Source of the DNA: CAYJLW01 sp964370965
Lineage (GTDB): Bacteria; Actinomycetota; Acidimicrobiia; UBA2766
DNA: 29,710 nt
Assembly: GCA_964370965.1 (NCBI GenBank)
Contig: CAYJLW010000052.1
Span: forward strand, 1-29,710
Reading direction: 5' to 3'
In this document: one piece after another, positions 1 to 7,606 of the stretch
Layout: every line of letters starts with the position of its first letter
How positions within the stretch are numbered: position 1 is the first letter of the stretch
Position numbers and translations under genes: made by a program
The notes under the pieces: generated by a model
The model's input: the letters and a program-made list of their open reading frames with translations, nothing else
Told to the model about the DNA's origin: nothing
Database searches by the model: none

Positions 1-209
1 CCGGTGGGCCCGGCCGGTGGGGTTGGGGCCCCCACCGGCACGCGGAGCAGCGCCACCGACGGGCTCGTACCACACGGCCGGTGGGCCCGGCCGGTGGGGT
101 TGGGGCCCCCACCGGCACGCGGAGCAGCGCCACCGACGGGCTCGTACCACACGGCCGGTGGGCCCGGCCGGTGGGGTTGGGGCCCCCACCGGCACGCGGA
201 GCAGCGCCA
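1..209. repeat. 77-bp tandem repeat, 2.7 identical copies
   Basis: Copies lie at 1-77, 78-154 and 155-209; the third breaks off after 55 identical bases. The array may extend beyond the window edge. Each unit carries a perfect 10-bp inverted repeat, GCCGGTGGGG and CCCCACCGGC, around the 7-base loop TTGGGGC, so each copy can form a strong hairpin. The G runs could also stack. The unit length is not a multiple of three, so each copy is read in a different frame and the open frames across it are not coding. There are no spacers between units, so it is not a CRISPR. Function unknown. Confidence 0.9.
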
Positions 210-226
210 GCTGCGGAGCAATGTAA

Positions 227-256
227 TTGACCCTCGGAACGAGAACGCGTTCTACT
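227..256 (+). promoter_or_regulatory. Promoter of the acyl-CoA dehydrogenase gene
   Basis: A good -35 hexamer, TTGACC (227-232), is followed after 17-18 bases by a weak -10, TTCTAC (250-255) or TCTACT (251-256). The predicted start of transcription is at about 262-263, which is the ATG itself. There is no Shine-Dalgarno sequence, so a leaderless mRNA is likely. Confidence 0.5.
242..253. promoter_or_regulatory. Palindromic operator, KstR-like
   Basis: AGAACGCGTTCT is a perfect 12-bp palindrome that overlaps the -10 region and ends 9 bases before the ATG. The core AAC-NN-GTT followed by NNA agrees with the actinobacterial KstR pattern tnnAACnnGTTnnA, with a mismatch only at the outer 5' t. KstR is a TetR-family repressor of lipid and sterol catabolism, which fits the acyl-CoA dehydrogenase downstream. 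Another TetR regulator of fatty-acid genes could use the same site. Confidence 0.6.
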
Positions 257-262
257 TTCTGC

Positions 263-1453
263 ATGGACCTGCGCGACTCGCCGGGGGAAGCGGCGTTCCG
301 GGCCGAGGCCCGCCAGTGGCTCGGCGCGCACGCCGCGCTGCGGGGTCATGACGCCTACAGCGAGGACGCGACCGCCGAGGAGGTCTTCGCGGCCGGGACC
401 CGCTGGCAGAGACTCCTGCACCGGGAGGGGTGGGCGGCGATCACGTGGCCGCCGGAGTACGGCGGGCGCGGCCTCGGCCCGATCGAACAGATCATCTGGA
501 ACCAGGAGCTCGCCCGGGCGGGCATCGGCCACACGTCCTACGTCGTGGGCGTGGGGATGGCGGGGCCGGCGATCATCGCCCACGGCACCGCCGAGCAGAA
601 GGCGCGCCACCTGGAACCGATCCTGCGGGCCGAGGAGTTCTGGTGCCAGCTCTTCAGCGAGCCCGGCGCCGGCTCGGACCTCGCCTCCCTCGCGACCCGG
701 GCCGCGCACGACCCGGCCGCCGACGGGTGGGTGGTGGACGGCCAGAAGGTGTGGTCCTCGGCGGCGCAGTTCGCCGACTGGGCGATCCTCCTTGCCCGCA
801 CCGATCCCACGGTGCCCAAGCACAGGGGAATCACGTACTTCCTCCTGGACATGACGTCCCCCGGGGTGACGGTGAAGCCTCTCGTGCAGCTCAACGGCGA
901 GGCGCACTTCAACGAGGTCTTCCTCGACGGGGTCCACGTCCCCACGGCGAACGTCCTCGGGGAGGTGGACGACGGCTGGCGGGTGGCGATGACGACCCTC
1001 ATGTACGAGCGCATGGCCTTGGGCGGCGGGGGGTTCTTCAGCGTCGCCGATCTCCTGGACCTCGCCCGCGCCCACCCGGAGCGCCTCGACGCCACCGCTC
1101 GCCAGGACCTCGCCCGTGTGGTGTCCCAGGACCGCTGCCTGGAACTCATGAACATGCGCGTCCTCACGGCGCTCGGGCGGGGCCGCCTTCCCGGGCCGGA
1201 GGCAAACGTCATGAAGCTCCTCATGGCCCGCACGATGACCGCAGCGGCCGACCTCGGTCTCCGCCTCTGCGGTGCCGACGCGATGCTCGCGGGCCATCCC
1301 TGGGCCCGGCTGTTCCTGCAGGCACCCGCCCTCCACCTCGGGGGGGGTACCGACGAGGTGCAGAGGAACGTGGCGGGCGAGCGGGCCCTCGGCCTCCCCA
1401 AGGAACCCGGCGACGACCGTACCGTCCCTTTCGACGGGCTCCGCCGGAGCTGA
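263..1453 (+). CDS. Acyl-CoA dehydrogenase (FadE family)
   Basis: Predicted FAD-dependent dehydrogenase that puts an alpha,beta double bond into an acyl-CoA (beta-oxidation or sterol side-chain-type catabolism), cytoplasmic. The 396-residue protein has the usual length. Visible signatures are FSEPGAGSDL (about 131-140), the KVWSS...DW flavin-site strand (162-173) and a C-terminal GGTDEVQRN followed by GERALGLPKEP. The classical C-terminal catalytic Glu position reads Gly (LGGGT), so the base is probably Glu249 in MYERM, as in isovaleryl-type enzymes (inference). I chose ATG 263 over TTG 227: the family N-terminus begins here, the upstream TTG is part of the -35 box, and the promoter predicts a leaderless start. 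A KstR-like palindrome suggests repression in the absence of a lipid or sterol inducer. Substrate unknown. Confidence 0.92.
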   Translation: MDLRDSPGEAAFRAEARQWLGAHAALRGHDAYSEDATAEEVFAAGTRWQRLLHREGWAAITWPPEYGGRGLGPIEQIIWNQELARAGIGHTSYVVGVGMAGPAIIAHGTAEQKARHLEPILRAEEFWCQLFSEPGAGSDLASLATRAAHDPAADGWVVDGQKVWSSAAQFADWAILLARTDPTVPKHRGITYFLLDMTSPGVTVKPLVQLNGEAHFNEVFLDGVHVPTANVLGEVDDGWRVAMTTLMYERMALGGGGFFSVADLLDLARAHPERLDATARQDLARVVSQDRCLELMNMRVLTALGRGRLPGPEANVMKLLMARTMTAAADLGLRLCGADAMLAGHPWARLFLQAPALHLGGGTDEVQRNVAGERALGLPKEPGDDRTVPFDGLRRS

Positions 1454-1469
1454 ACGCACTCCGGTGGCC

Positions 1470-1497
1470 GACGTCTGGGGCGTGGGCCCCAGACGTC
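1470..1497. terminator. Bidirectional terminator hairpin
   Basis: A perfect 12-bp stem (GACGTCTGGGGC with its complement) closes a GTGG loop, between two convergent genes that stop at 1453 and 1533. There is no clear U-tract. It probably ends transcription from both sides. Confidence 0.75.
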
Positions 1498-1532
1498 ACT
1501 GTTACATCAGCACTGTCACATCAGCCGCGACA

Positions 1533-1829
1533 TCAGCCGACGAGGACGTCCTTGAGGTCGAGGTTGCGGAAGGAAGGCGGGCCGTCACAGAGCTTCGCGA
1601 GCTGCTCGGCCATCGCTGCCGTCGCGGGCAGGTTGCTGTTGCGCATCGCCTCGTCGTAGGAGGGGAACTCCACGACCGTCACGTATGTGTTCGGCCGGTC
1701 GCGGTCGGCGCAGGCGAGCACGCGTGTGGCGGAGCGCTTGCCCGCTGTCTCTTCCTCCCAGCGCCGCTGCAAGGCTTGGATCTCCTCGGGACGTGACGTC
1801 TGGTACTCGATTATCTGTACGAAGGCCAT
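1533..1829 (-). CDS. Small dimeric alpha/beta-barrel (ABM-like) protein
   Basis: A 98-residue protein that starts MAFVQIIEYQTSRPEE and has the layout of small ferredoxin-like dimeric alpha/beta-barrel proteins (antibiotic-biosynthesis-monooxygenase-like or stress-response barrel). It shows an N-terminal beta strand, a long charged helix (ALQRRWEEET), a second strand (TYVTVVEFPSYDEAM), then a helix rich in Ala and Leu. No catalytic residue can be named, so the function is unknown. ATG 1829 is preceded by a strong AAGGGGGG ribosome site. It has its own promoter and lies convergent to the dehydrogenase and divergent from the rhamnosidase. The 3' end carries two in-frame TGA codons 12 bases apart because a short unit, ACATCAG, is repeated three times at 1504-1536. 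Confidence 0.75.
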   Translation of the reverse strand: MAFVQIIEYQTSRPEEIQALQRRWEEETAGKRSATRVLACADRDRPNTYVTVVEFPSYDEAMRNSNLPATAAMAEQLAKLCDGPPSFRNLDLKDVLVG

Positions 1830-1859
1830 GGATCCCCCCTTGGTTTCCTGTCTCCCGTC

Positions 1860-1887
1860 AGCGTAGGGCTCCGTCTCGCAAACGCAA
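1860..1887 (-). promoter_or_regulatory. Promoter of the ABM-like gene
   Basis: On the minus strand, TTGCGT (1887-1882) is separated by 16 bases from TACGCT (1865-1860). Transcription would start near 1853, giving a leader of about 25 bases that contains the ribosome site of the gene starting at 1829. Confidence 0.4.
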
Positions 1888-1944
1888 GTAAAACCTGTGT
1901 CGTCTGTGCCAATCTCTCCGGTACCCCCGGAAGCCGGACTTCCC

Positions 1945-1950
1945 TAGTCT
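1945..1950 (+). promoter_or_regulatory. -10 element TAGTCT, leaderless start
   Basis: TAGTCT is followed by exactly 7 bases and then ATG 1958, with no ribosome-binding sequence between. The same geometry occurs before the genes starting at 6668, 11167, 16273 and 18261. Confidence 0.5.
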
Positions 1951-1957
1951 CCGCCGC

Positions 1958-4126
1958 ATGCAGGAGCCGGCCATCCGCGCAGCCGACAACTGGGACGCCT
2001 GCTGGGCCCTCGGCCCGGCCGGCGTCCCGGCCGTCTCCGCCCGCACGACCGTGACCTTGGGCGCCGCCCCCGAGTCGGCACCCGCCTGGGCGTGCGCCGC
2101 GGGCCTGTGGGGCGCCACGCCGCGGGGCGCTCTCGGCGCCGCCCCCGAACCACCCGCCGCCACACTCGAAGTCAACGCCACCCACCTGCACCTCCCGCCG
2201 CACCTGCTCGTCCGCGGCGAGGCGGCACCGCTCGACCTCGCCCCCCTCCTGCACGAGGGCCTCAACGAGCTCGCTCTCACGGCCGCCTACGAGGACTTCC
2301 CCACCTACTTCGGCGTCCCGGTGCCCCCCCGGGTCGGCGTGTTCCTGCAGTGCGACATCCGTCTTCCTGACGGCCGCCTCGTGCGCCTGGCCACCGGCGA
2401 CCACGACACGCAGTACCGGGTGATGATCGCCCGGCCCCCGCTGGCCTCGACCGTCTGGACGATCGCGCCCCAGGGCACGTTCCTCCACCCTCACCAGGCG
2501 GCACCCCTGTTGCGCTTCCCCCGCCGGGGAGGACGCGTGGAGGCCGAAGCGGACGCCTGCCGGGTCGGTCTCCGCCACGAGCGGCGCTCACCAGCGCCCG
2601 CAGGTCGCCTCACCCTGGTGCCGGGAGCCCACATCCTCCTCGACTTCGGCGAGGAGCTCGTGGGACGTCTCGCCGCGACCGCCGCCGGCCCGGCCGCCTT
2701 CACGCTCACCACGGGCGAGTCCCAGGCCGAAGCCGCCGCACTCGCGCCGGGAATGGACGTCCCCCTGCGCGAAGTGCACCTCCCCGAGAGCGGCGAATGG
2801 CGGGACCGGCGCCGGGCCGCCCTGCGCTGGGTCGCCGTACGCAACGACGCCGACCGGTCCGTCGACGTCGAGGTCACCCTGGACGCGCAGGAGATCGACG
2901 TCGTGTCGCGGGGCGAGTTCCGCTGCTCCGACCCGGTCCTGGAACGCGTCTACGAGGTGGGCCGGGGGACGGTCATCCGCGCCACACACGACTTCGTGGA
3001 GGACGGCCCGAAGCGCGACCGGCTCCTCTGGCTGGGAGATCTGGCATCCGCGGCCGCCACGTTCGGGGCCACCGTCGGGGACCTGCGGCCCCTGCGGCGT
3101 TCCCTCCTCCTCGCCGCCGGCACACAGATGCGCAACGGCGCCCTCCCGGGCGTGGGCCCCCACCCCAACCACCTGGTCCTCGCCGACTACGTCCCCCTCT
3201 GGGCCGTGGCGCTGGACACCTACGTCCTCTACAGCGGGGACACGCAAGCCTGCGGGCTCCTCCTCCCCACGCTGCGCGGGGCGCTCGGGTACATGCTGGA
3301 ACGGATCGGCTCCGACGGGCTCGTGGGTCCCGAGGAGGAGACGGACTGGTGGGTCTTCCTCGACTGGGACAGGCGGACCCCCTTCGAGTCCAACGTGGCC
3401 CGCCACGCCGGCGTGGCCGCCCTGTCGCTCGTCACCGCCGCCGGCCTCGACGCCGGCGCCCGGGTGGCCCTCCTCGCCGATGCCGGCGGGGAGGCCGCCG
3501 CCTGGTCGGCCGCCGCCGGCGAGCTCCGCGACACCGTCATGACCCGCTGCTGGGACGACAGCACGGGGGGACTGGCCGACTGGGCGCGGGGTGGCGAGCG
3601 CAGCCGCCACCGCAGCCGTCTCACCGCCGCCTGGGCGGTCCTGAGCGGCGCCGCGCAGGGGCAGCGACGCGAGGCACTCCTCGACGACCTCGCCGGGGAC
3701 GTCCTCCCGCCCACGACCACCGGCTACGGGCAGCGCACGAACGTGGAGGCCCTCTTCCGGGGCGGCAGGCCTGAGGCCGCCCTCGACCTCGTGCGCAACT
3801 ACTGGGGCGGGATGCTCGATCTGGGCGCCACGACGTTCTGGGAGAGCTACGACCCCGGCGAGGATCCCGCCACGGCGACTTCGTTCTACGCCCGACCCTT
3901 CGCCAACAGCCTCTGCCACGCCTGGTCGGGGTCCGTCGCCGAGACGCTCGCCACGTTCGTCCTCGGCGTGGAGCCCCTCGCCCCCGGTTTCGCCCGAATC
4001 CGCCACCGCCCCGCTCGGGGCGGTCTCGCCTGGGCCGAGGGCGTCGTGCCCACGCCCCACGGCCCCATCACCGTGACAAGGGACGGCATCGACGTGCCGC
4101 CCGGAGTGGAGGTAACAGATGGCTGA
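1958..4126 (+). CDS. Alpha-L-rhamnosidase-like glycoside hydrolase (GH78-type)
   Basis: A 722-residue protein predicted to release terminal alpha-L-rhamnose from glycosides or oligosaccharides. N-terminal beta-sandwich regions (about 1-310) are followed by an (alpha/alpha)6 barrel and a short C-terminal beta domain (about 660-722), the GH78 order. The key acidic stretch DGPKRDR...LGD at 349-361 matches the GH78 catalytic pocket pattern. EETDWWVFLDW (about 460-470) and GATTFWESYD, with Glu629 in the place of the general base, also fit. There is no signal peptide, so it is probably cytoplasmic and acts on imported sugars or glycosides. The start rests on a TAGTCT-N7-ATG leaderless promoter. Its last 8 bases overlap the next gene, so the two are probably co-transcribed. 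The exact substrate is not shown; a related six-hairpin glycosidase is possible. Confidence 0.85.
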   Translation: MQEPAIRAADNWDACWALGPAGVPAVSARTTVTLGAAPESAPAWACAAGLWGATPRGALGAAPEPPAATLEVNATHLHLPPHLLVRGEAAPLDLAPLLHEGLNELALTAAYEDFPTYFGVPVPPRVGVFLQCDIRLPDGRLVRLATGDHDTQYRVMIARPPLASTVWTIAPQGTFLHPHQAAPLLRFPRRGGRVEAEADACRVGLRHERRSPAPAGRLTLVPGAHILLDFGEELVGRLAATAAGPAAFTLTTGESQAEAAALAPGMDVPLREVHLPESGEWRDRRRAALRWVAVRNDADRSVDVEVTLDAQEIDVVSRGEFRCSDPVLERVYEVGRGTVIRATHDFVEDGPKRDRLLWLGDLASAAATFGATVGDLRPLRRSLLLAAGTQMRNGALPGVGPHPNHLVLADYVPLWAVALDTYVLYSGDTQACGLLLPTLRGALGYMLERIGSDGLVGPEEETDWWVFLDWDRRTPFESNVARHAGVAALSLVTAAGLDAGARVALLADAGGEAAAWSAAAGELRDTVMTRCWDDSTGGLADWARGGERSRHRSRLTAAWAVLSGAAQGQRREALLDDLAGDVLPPTTTGYGQRTNVEALFRGGRPEAALDLVRNYWGGMLDLGATTFWESYDPGEDPATATSFYARPFANSLCHAWSGSVAETLATFVLGVEPLAPGFARIRHRPARGGLAWAEGVVPTPHGPITVTRDGIDVPPGVEVTDG

Positions 4127-4919
4127 CCAGACACAGGTGTGCAACGACCTCACCGCCGAGCACGACGCCCTCGTGGACGTCGTGTCCGGCATCGGGGACG
4201 ACGCTTGGGACACGCCCACGCCGGCGGAGGACTTCGCCGTCCGCGACCAGGTCGCCCACCTCGCCTACTTCGACGACAAGGGCCGCCTCGCCGTGGAGGA
4301 CCCCGACGGGTTCGCCGCCGACCGCGAACGGCTCCTGGCCGACTTCTCCCTCTTCGAGATCGAGCACCACGCCCTGGCGGGTCGTCCCCGCGGGGACGTG
4401 GTCGCGTTCTGGGCGGAGGCGTTCGCCGCCGAGGTCGCTCTCCTCCGGGCCCAGCCCGCCGGCGAACGCATCGCCTGGTTCGGGCCCCCGATGAGCGCGG
4501 CCTCCTTCGCCACGGCCCGGCTCATGGAGCACTGGGCCCACGGCCAGGACGTCCTCGACGCCGTGGGCCTGGTGCGCCCGGCCACCGACCGTCTCCACCA
4601 CGTCGCCCATCTCGGCGTGATCACACGGGGCTGGAGCTACACCGTCCGGGGCAGGGTGGCGCCGGAGGCGCCGGTCCGCGTCGAGCTCGCTGCGCCCTCC
4701 GGGGGCACGTGGACCTGGGGCCCGGAAGACGCCGAGGACGTGGTGCGGGGCGACGCCGAGGACTTCTGCCTGGTGGTCACCCAGCGCCGCCACCGCCAGG
4801 ACACAGGCATCGAGACGGTGGGGCCCCTCGCCGCGGAATGGATGTCGATCGCACAGTGCTTCGCCGGCCCCCCGGGCCCCGGGCGACCCGCGGCCGCCGG
4901 GGGGGAACAGCCCCTGTAA
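4119..4919 (+). CDS. TIGR03084-type DinB-like metal-binding protein
   Basis: A 266-residue protein with the DinB/maleylpyruvate-isomerase-like four-helix fold. The N-terminus (CNDLTAEHDALVDVVSG, then WDTPTPAEDFAVRDQVAHLAYFD) and the helix RLMEHWAHGQDVLDAVG carry His residues that line the metal site in this superfamily. The C-terminal third (from about residue 170) is a beta-rich domain, as in TIGR03084 proteins. The family is typical of actinobacteria, and some DinB relatives use mycothiol, but the reaction of this branch is not established. ATG 4119 has a good GGAGGT site (4108-4113) inside the end of the rhamnosidase gene, with 8 bases of overlap, so translation is likely coupled. The extreme C-terminus is Pro/Gly-rich and probably disordered. 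Confidence 0.8.
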   Translation: MADQTQVCNDLTAEHDALVDVVSGIGDDAWDTPTPAEDFAVRDQVAHLAYFDDKGRLAVEDPDGFAADRERLLADFSLFEIEHHALAGRPRGDVVAFWAEAFAAEVALLRAQPAGERIAWFGPPMSAASFATARLMEHWAHGQDVLDAVGLVRPATDRLHHVAHLGVITRGWSYTVRGRVAPEAPVRVELAAPSGGTWTWGPEDAEDVVRGDAEDFCLVVTQRRHRQDTGIETVGPLAAEWMSIAQCFAGPPGPGRPAAAGGEQPL

Positions 4920-5023
4920 GAGCCCGGAGCCTCCGCCGTCAGGACTCCCGGTACGAGAACATGTCAAGAACCGTGCGGGAGCAGACGACCCATGAGGCAG
5001 GACCCCTGCGTAGCGAGGCGCGG

Positions 5024-6565
5024 ATGCCTGACCGCGAACGGGACGCCGCCCTCGTCACCGCGCTGCGCGCGGGTGACGAGGCGGCGTTCGGGCGTCTCTT
5101 CGACGCCTGGTACGACCGCGTCTTCGACCTGTCGCGCCGCATCGTGCGCGACCCCGACACGGCTGCCGAGATCGTCCAGGACACGTTCCTCGCGGCCTGG
5201 GCGAAGCTCGACACGCTGGCGGACCCGGCGAGCTTCGGGGGCTGGCTGCTGCGGATCGCCCGGAACCGCTCCTTCGACCGCCTGGAGAAGGAGAAGCGCT
5301 CCACGCCGGTCGACGGCGACACGATGGCCACGATCGAGTCCGTGGCTTCGGCGGAGGGCCGGATGCCCGCCGGCCTGACCGTGGAGGATCGGGCGTCGGC
5401 TCTCGCGGATCCGGCGAAGGCGGCCGAGGACGCCGAGGTCGCCACGCTGGTGTGGGAGGCCGCCGAGGCCCTCGGCGACCGGGACGCCAACGTCCTCGAC
5501 CTCCACCTCCGCCACGGGCTCTCTCCGGCGGAGATCGCCGAGGTGATCGGCGTCACACCCAACAACGCCAACCAACTCGTACACCGGCTGCGGAGACGCC
5601 TCGGGGACGCCATCCGCGCGCGGGTGCTGTGGAGAGGGGGAACCCCGGTGTGCCCCGACCTCGCCGCCGCCCTGGGAAGCGACACACCCGCGGCGACCTT
5701 CGGCGCGGACACCGTGAAGGTGCTGAACCGCCACGCTGCCGGTTGCGGGGACTGCCGGGAACGCCAGAAGACGCGGCTCGCGCCCAGCGTGCTCCTCTCC
5801 GCCGTGCCTTTCGTGGCCGCCCCGGCGCTGTTCCGGGCAAGGGCGGCGGCGGCCATGGAGCAAGCCGGCGTGCCCATGAGCGGCTCCGCTTCCCACGCCG
5901 GCGACCAGGGGCCGTGCGACGGAGCGGACCCGGGGGGCGAAGGGGGCGGGCAGGTGACGGCGGCGGCAGGCCGGAACTGGGCCCGCCTGGCCACGGTCCC
6001 GGCCGTCGTGGTCGTGGGCTTCCTGGGCGTGCTCCTCGTGGCCCGGCCCGTCGAGCGTGACCGGCTCCGCGTCGCCCGGGCCCGCGTCACGTCCTCGGCC
6101 TCCCCCGCGGCTACGGGGACGCCGTCCCCCGCGGCACAGGCGACGGACGCCCCGGGCACGACGAACGGGGAGCCGGCCGCCACCTCGTCGCCCGCCACGT
6201 CCCAGGGGACGACGTCCCGATCGACGGGGGGCGCGGCCGCGACCGGGGGCACGGCCGCGTCGTCGGGAGGCGGCAGCGCCGGGGCGGCACCCGCGCCGGC
6301 GCCTGCGCCGCCCCCGCCACCACCACCGGTGCCTCCCCCGAGCATCACGTCGTTCGGCCTCAAGGTGGTCGAGATGTACGGCTCCTGCCAGTACGCGCTC
6401 GTGTCCGTGCAGTGGTCGACGTCCAACGCCTCAGGGGTGACGCTGAACGCCAAGGAGGTGGGCGCCGACGGGTCCACGACCGTGTGCGCCTCCTCGGGTG
6501 ACAAGTTCACGCTGACGGCCTGGAACGACGCCGGCAGCGACTACGCGTCCGAGGCCGTGCCCTGA
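5024..6565 (+). CDS. ECF sigma factor fused to zinc-finger anti-sigma-like, membrane and extracytoplasmic regions
   Basis: A 513-residue fusion. Residues 7-90 are sigma region 2 (VTALRAGDEAAFGRLFDAWY, EIVQDTFLAAWAKL, GWLLRIARNRSFD). Residues 135-198 are region 4 (LHLRHGLSPAEIAEVIGVTPNN, QLVHRLRRRLGDA). Cys210, then His237-x3-Cys241-x2-Cys244 reproduces the zinc anti-sigma motif. One membrane span lies at about 322-341, then a Ser/Thr/Ala/Pro-rich linker with a proline run, and a C-terminal beta-rich domain of about 75 residues with two Cys. So the polymerase-binding part would be tethered to the membrane with a sensor-like tail outside (inference). Such C-terminally extended ECF factors are known in actinobacteria. 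I chose ATG 5024 (GAGG five bases upstream); ATG 4961 is the alternative and adds 21 residues. No separate anti-sigma gene is adjacent. Confidence 0.85.
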   Translation: MPDRERDAALVTALRAGDEAAFGRLFDAWYDRVFDLSRRIVRDPDTAAEIVQDTFLAAWAKLDTLADPASFGGWLLRIARNRSFDRLEKEKRSTPVDGDTMATIESVASAEGRMPAGLTVEDRASALADPAKAAEDAEVATLVWEAAEALGDRDANVLDLHLRHGLSPAEIAEVIGVTPNNANQLVHRLRRRLGDAIRARVLWRGGTPVCPDLAAALGSDTPAATFGADTVKVLNRHAAGCGDCRERQKTRLAPSVLLSAVPFVAAPALFRARAAAAMEQAGVPMSGSASHAGDQGPCDGADPGGEGGGQVTAAAGRNWARLATVPAVVVVGFLGVLLVARPVERDRLRVARARVTSSASPAATGTPSPAAQATDAPGTTNGEPAATSSPATSQGTTSRSTGGAAATGGTAASSGGGSAGAAPAPAPAPPPPPPPVPPPSITSFGLKVVEMYGSCQYALVSVQWSTSNASGVTLNAKEVGADGSTTVCASSGDKFTLTAWNDAGSDYASEAVP

Positions 6566-6600
6566 GATGGAACCGGGATTCCCGGAGGTCCCGGTCGCCC

Positions 6601-6642
6601 TTGGAGGCCCACACCCCGTCTTCGTGGGTCCTGAGCCTCCAA
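6601..6642. terminator. Inverted repeat, possible terminator of the sigma-fusion gene
   Basis: TTGGAGGC (6601-6608) pairs with GCCTCCAA (6635-6642), and an inner CCCAC can pair with GTGGG (6624-6628). It lies 36 bases after the stop at 6565 and just before the promoter of the next gene. It could be a terminator or a regulatory palindrome. Confidence 0.45.
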
Positions 6643-6654
6643 CCTCGGCGTGAG

Positions 6655-6660
6655 TAGCCT
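6655..6660 (+). promoter_or_regulatory. -10 element TAGCCT, leaderless start
   Basis: TAGCCT is followed by exactly 7 bases (CGCGTCC) and then GTG 6668. This decides between GTG 6650 and GTG 6668, because the upstream GTG would precede the predicted transcription start. Confidence 0.5.
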
Positions 6661-6667
6661 CGCGTCC

Positions 6668-7606
6668 GTGAGCGCCAACGGTGAGGGACTGCAGCGGGTG
6701 TCCGACCACGCCCACGCCTACATCCAGGGCAGCGGCGGCTTCGGTCTCTCCAACGCCGGAGTCGTGGCCGACGGCGGCGACGTCCTCCTCGTCGACACCC
6801 TCATGGATCTCGCCCACACCCGGCGCCTCCTCGAGGCCGTCGCCAGGGACGTGGGCGGGCCCGTGCGCCGCCTCGTCAACACCCATCACAACGGCGACCA
6901 CTGCTGGGGCAACCAGCTCGTCGAGGGCGCCGAGATCATCGGCCACAGGGCGTGCGCGGAGCTCATGGCGTCGATACCGCCCGCCGCCCTGCAGATGATG
7001 AAGGACGCCCCCGCCGACACGCCGCTCATGGAGTTCGTCCAGCGCATGCTGGGGCCCTTCGACTTCACGGGCATCGAGCTCCGCCCGCCCACCCGGCTCG
7101 TCGAGGACGTCCTCGACCTCGACGTGGGCGGCGTCACCGCGCAGGTGCGATACGTGGGTCCGGCCCACACCGCCGGCGACGTCGTGGTCGTCCTCCCTCA
7201 GGAGGGCGTCGTCTTCACGGGTGACGTGGTCTTCCGCCTCTGCACGCCGATCGGCTGGGAGGGGACGTTCGCGAAGTGGATCGAGGCCCTTGAGCTCGTC
7301 GCCGGCCTCGGCACCGTCCTCGTGCCGGGCCACGGCCCGGTGTGCGGGCCAGAGGGCGCTCTGGAGATGCGCGACTACCTGGTCTACGTGCGCGAGGAGG
7401 CCGGGCGCCGCTTCGAAGCCGGGATGTCCGAGGAGGCCGCCGCCGCCGACATCGACCCCGGCCCGTACGGACGGTGGGGAGAGCCCGAGCGGATCATCTT
7501 CAGCGTCTCCCGCGCCTACCGCGAGATCCGGGGCGAGCCGCCAGACGCGCCCGTGGACTTCTTGGCCATGGTGGCCTACATGGCAGAGCACCGGGAAGGG
7601 CAGTGA
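6668..7606 (+). CDS. Metallo-beta-lactamase-fold hydrolase
   Basis: A 312-residue metal-dependent hydrolase of the MBL superfamily. The metal motif is NTHHNGDHCWGN (71-82). The usual HxHxDH reads HHNGDH, so the second His is Asn, as in one known branch of MBL proteins; His73, His74, Asp77 and His78 remain. Further conserved pieces are GPAHTAGD (third metal His), FTGDVVF (bridging Asp) and VPGHGPV (last His). There is no signal peptide, so it is cytoplasmic. The substrate cannot be told; the family includes lactonases, thioesterases and sulfur-handling enzymes. GTG 6668 was chosen because of the TAGCCT-N7 promoter. The stop overlaps the start of the glycosyltransferase gene by 4 bases (GTGA), so the two form an operon. 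Confidence 0.85.
   Translation: MSANGEGLQRVSDHAHAYIQGSGGFGLSNAGVVADGGDVLLVDTLMDLAHTRRLLEAVARDVGGPVRRLVNTHHNGDHCWGNQLVEGAEIIGHRACAELMASIPPAALQMMKDAPADTPLMEFVQRMLGPFDFTGIELRPPTRLVEDVLDLDVGGVTAQVRYVGPAHTAGDVVVVLPQEGVVFTGDVVFRLCTPIGWEGTFAKWIEALELVAGLGTVLVPGHGPVCGPEGALEMRDYLVYVREEAGRRFEAGMSEEAAAADIDPGPYGRWGEPERIIFSVSRAYREIRGEPPDAPVDFLAMVAYMAEHREGQ

Noticed and set aside
1..209. CRISPR array
   Set aside because: Units follow each other directly with no variable spacers, and no cas genes are present.
4..351. Open frames through the 77-bp repeat array
   Set aside because: The unit is not a multiple of three, so each copy is read differently, and the composition is simple Gly/Pro/Arg/Ala. They are shadows of the repeat.
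4139..5023. Sigma-fusion frame extended upstream to 4139
   Set aside because: That stretch is an Arg/Gly/Pro-rich shadow of the TIGR03084 gene; sigma region 2 begins just after ATG 5024.
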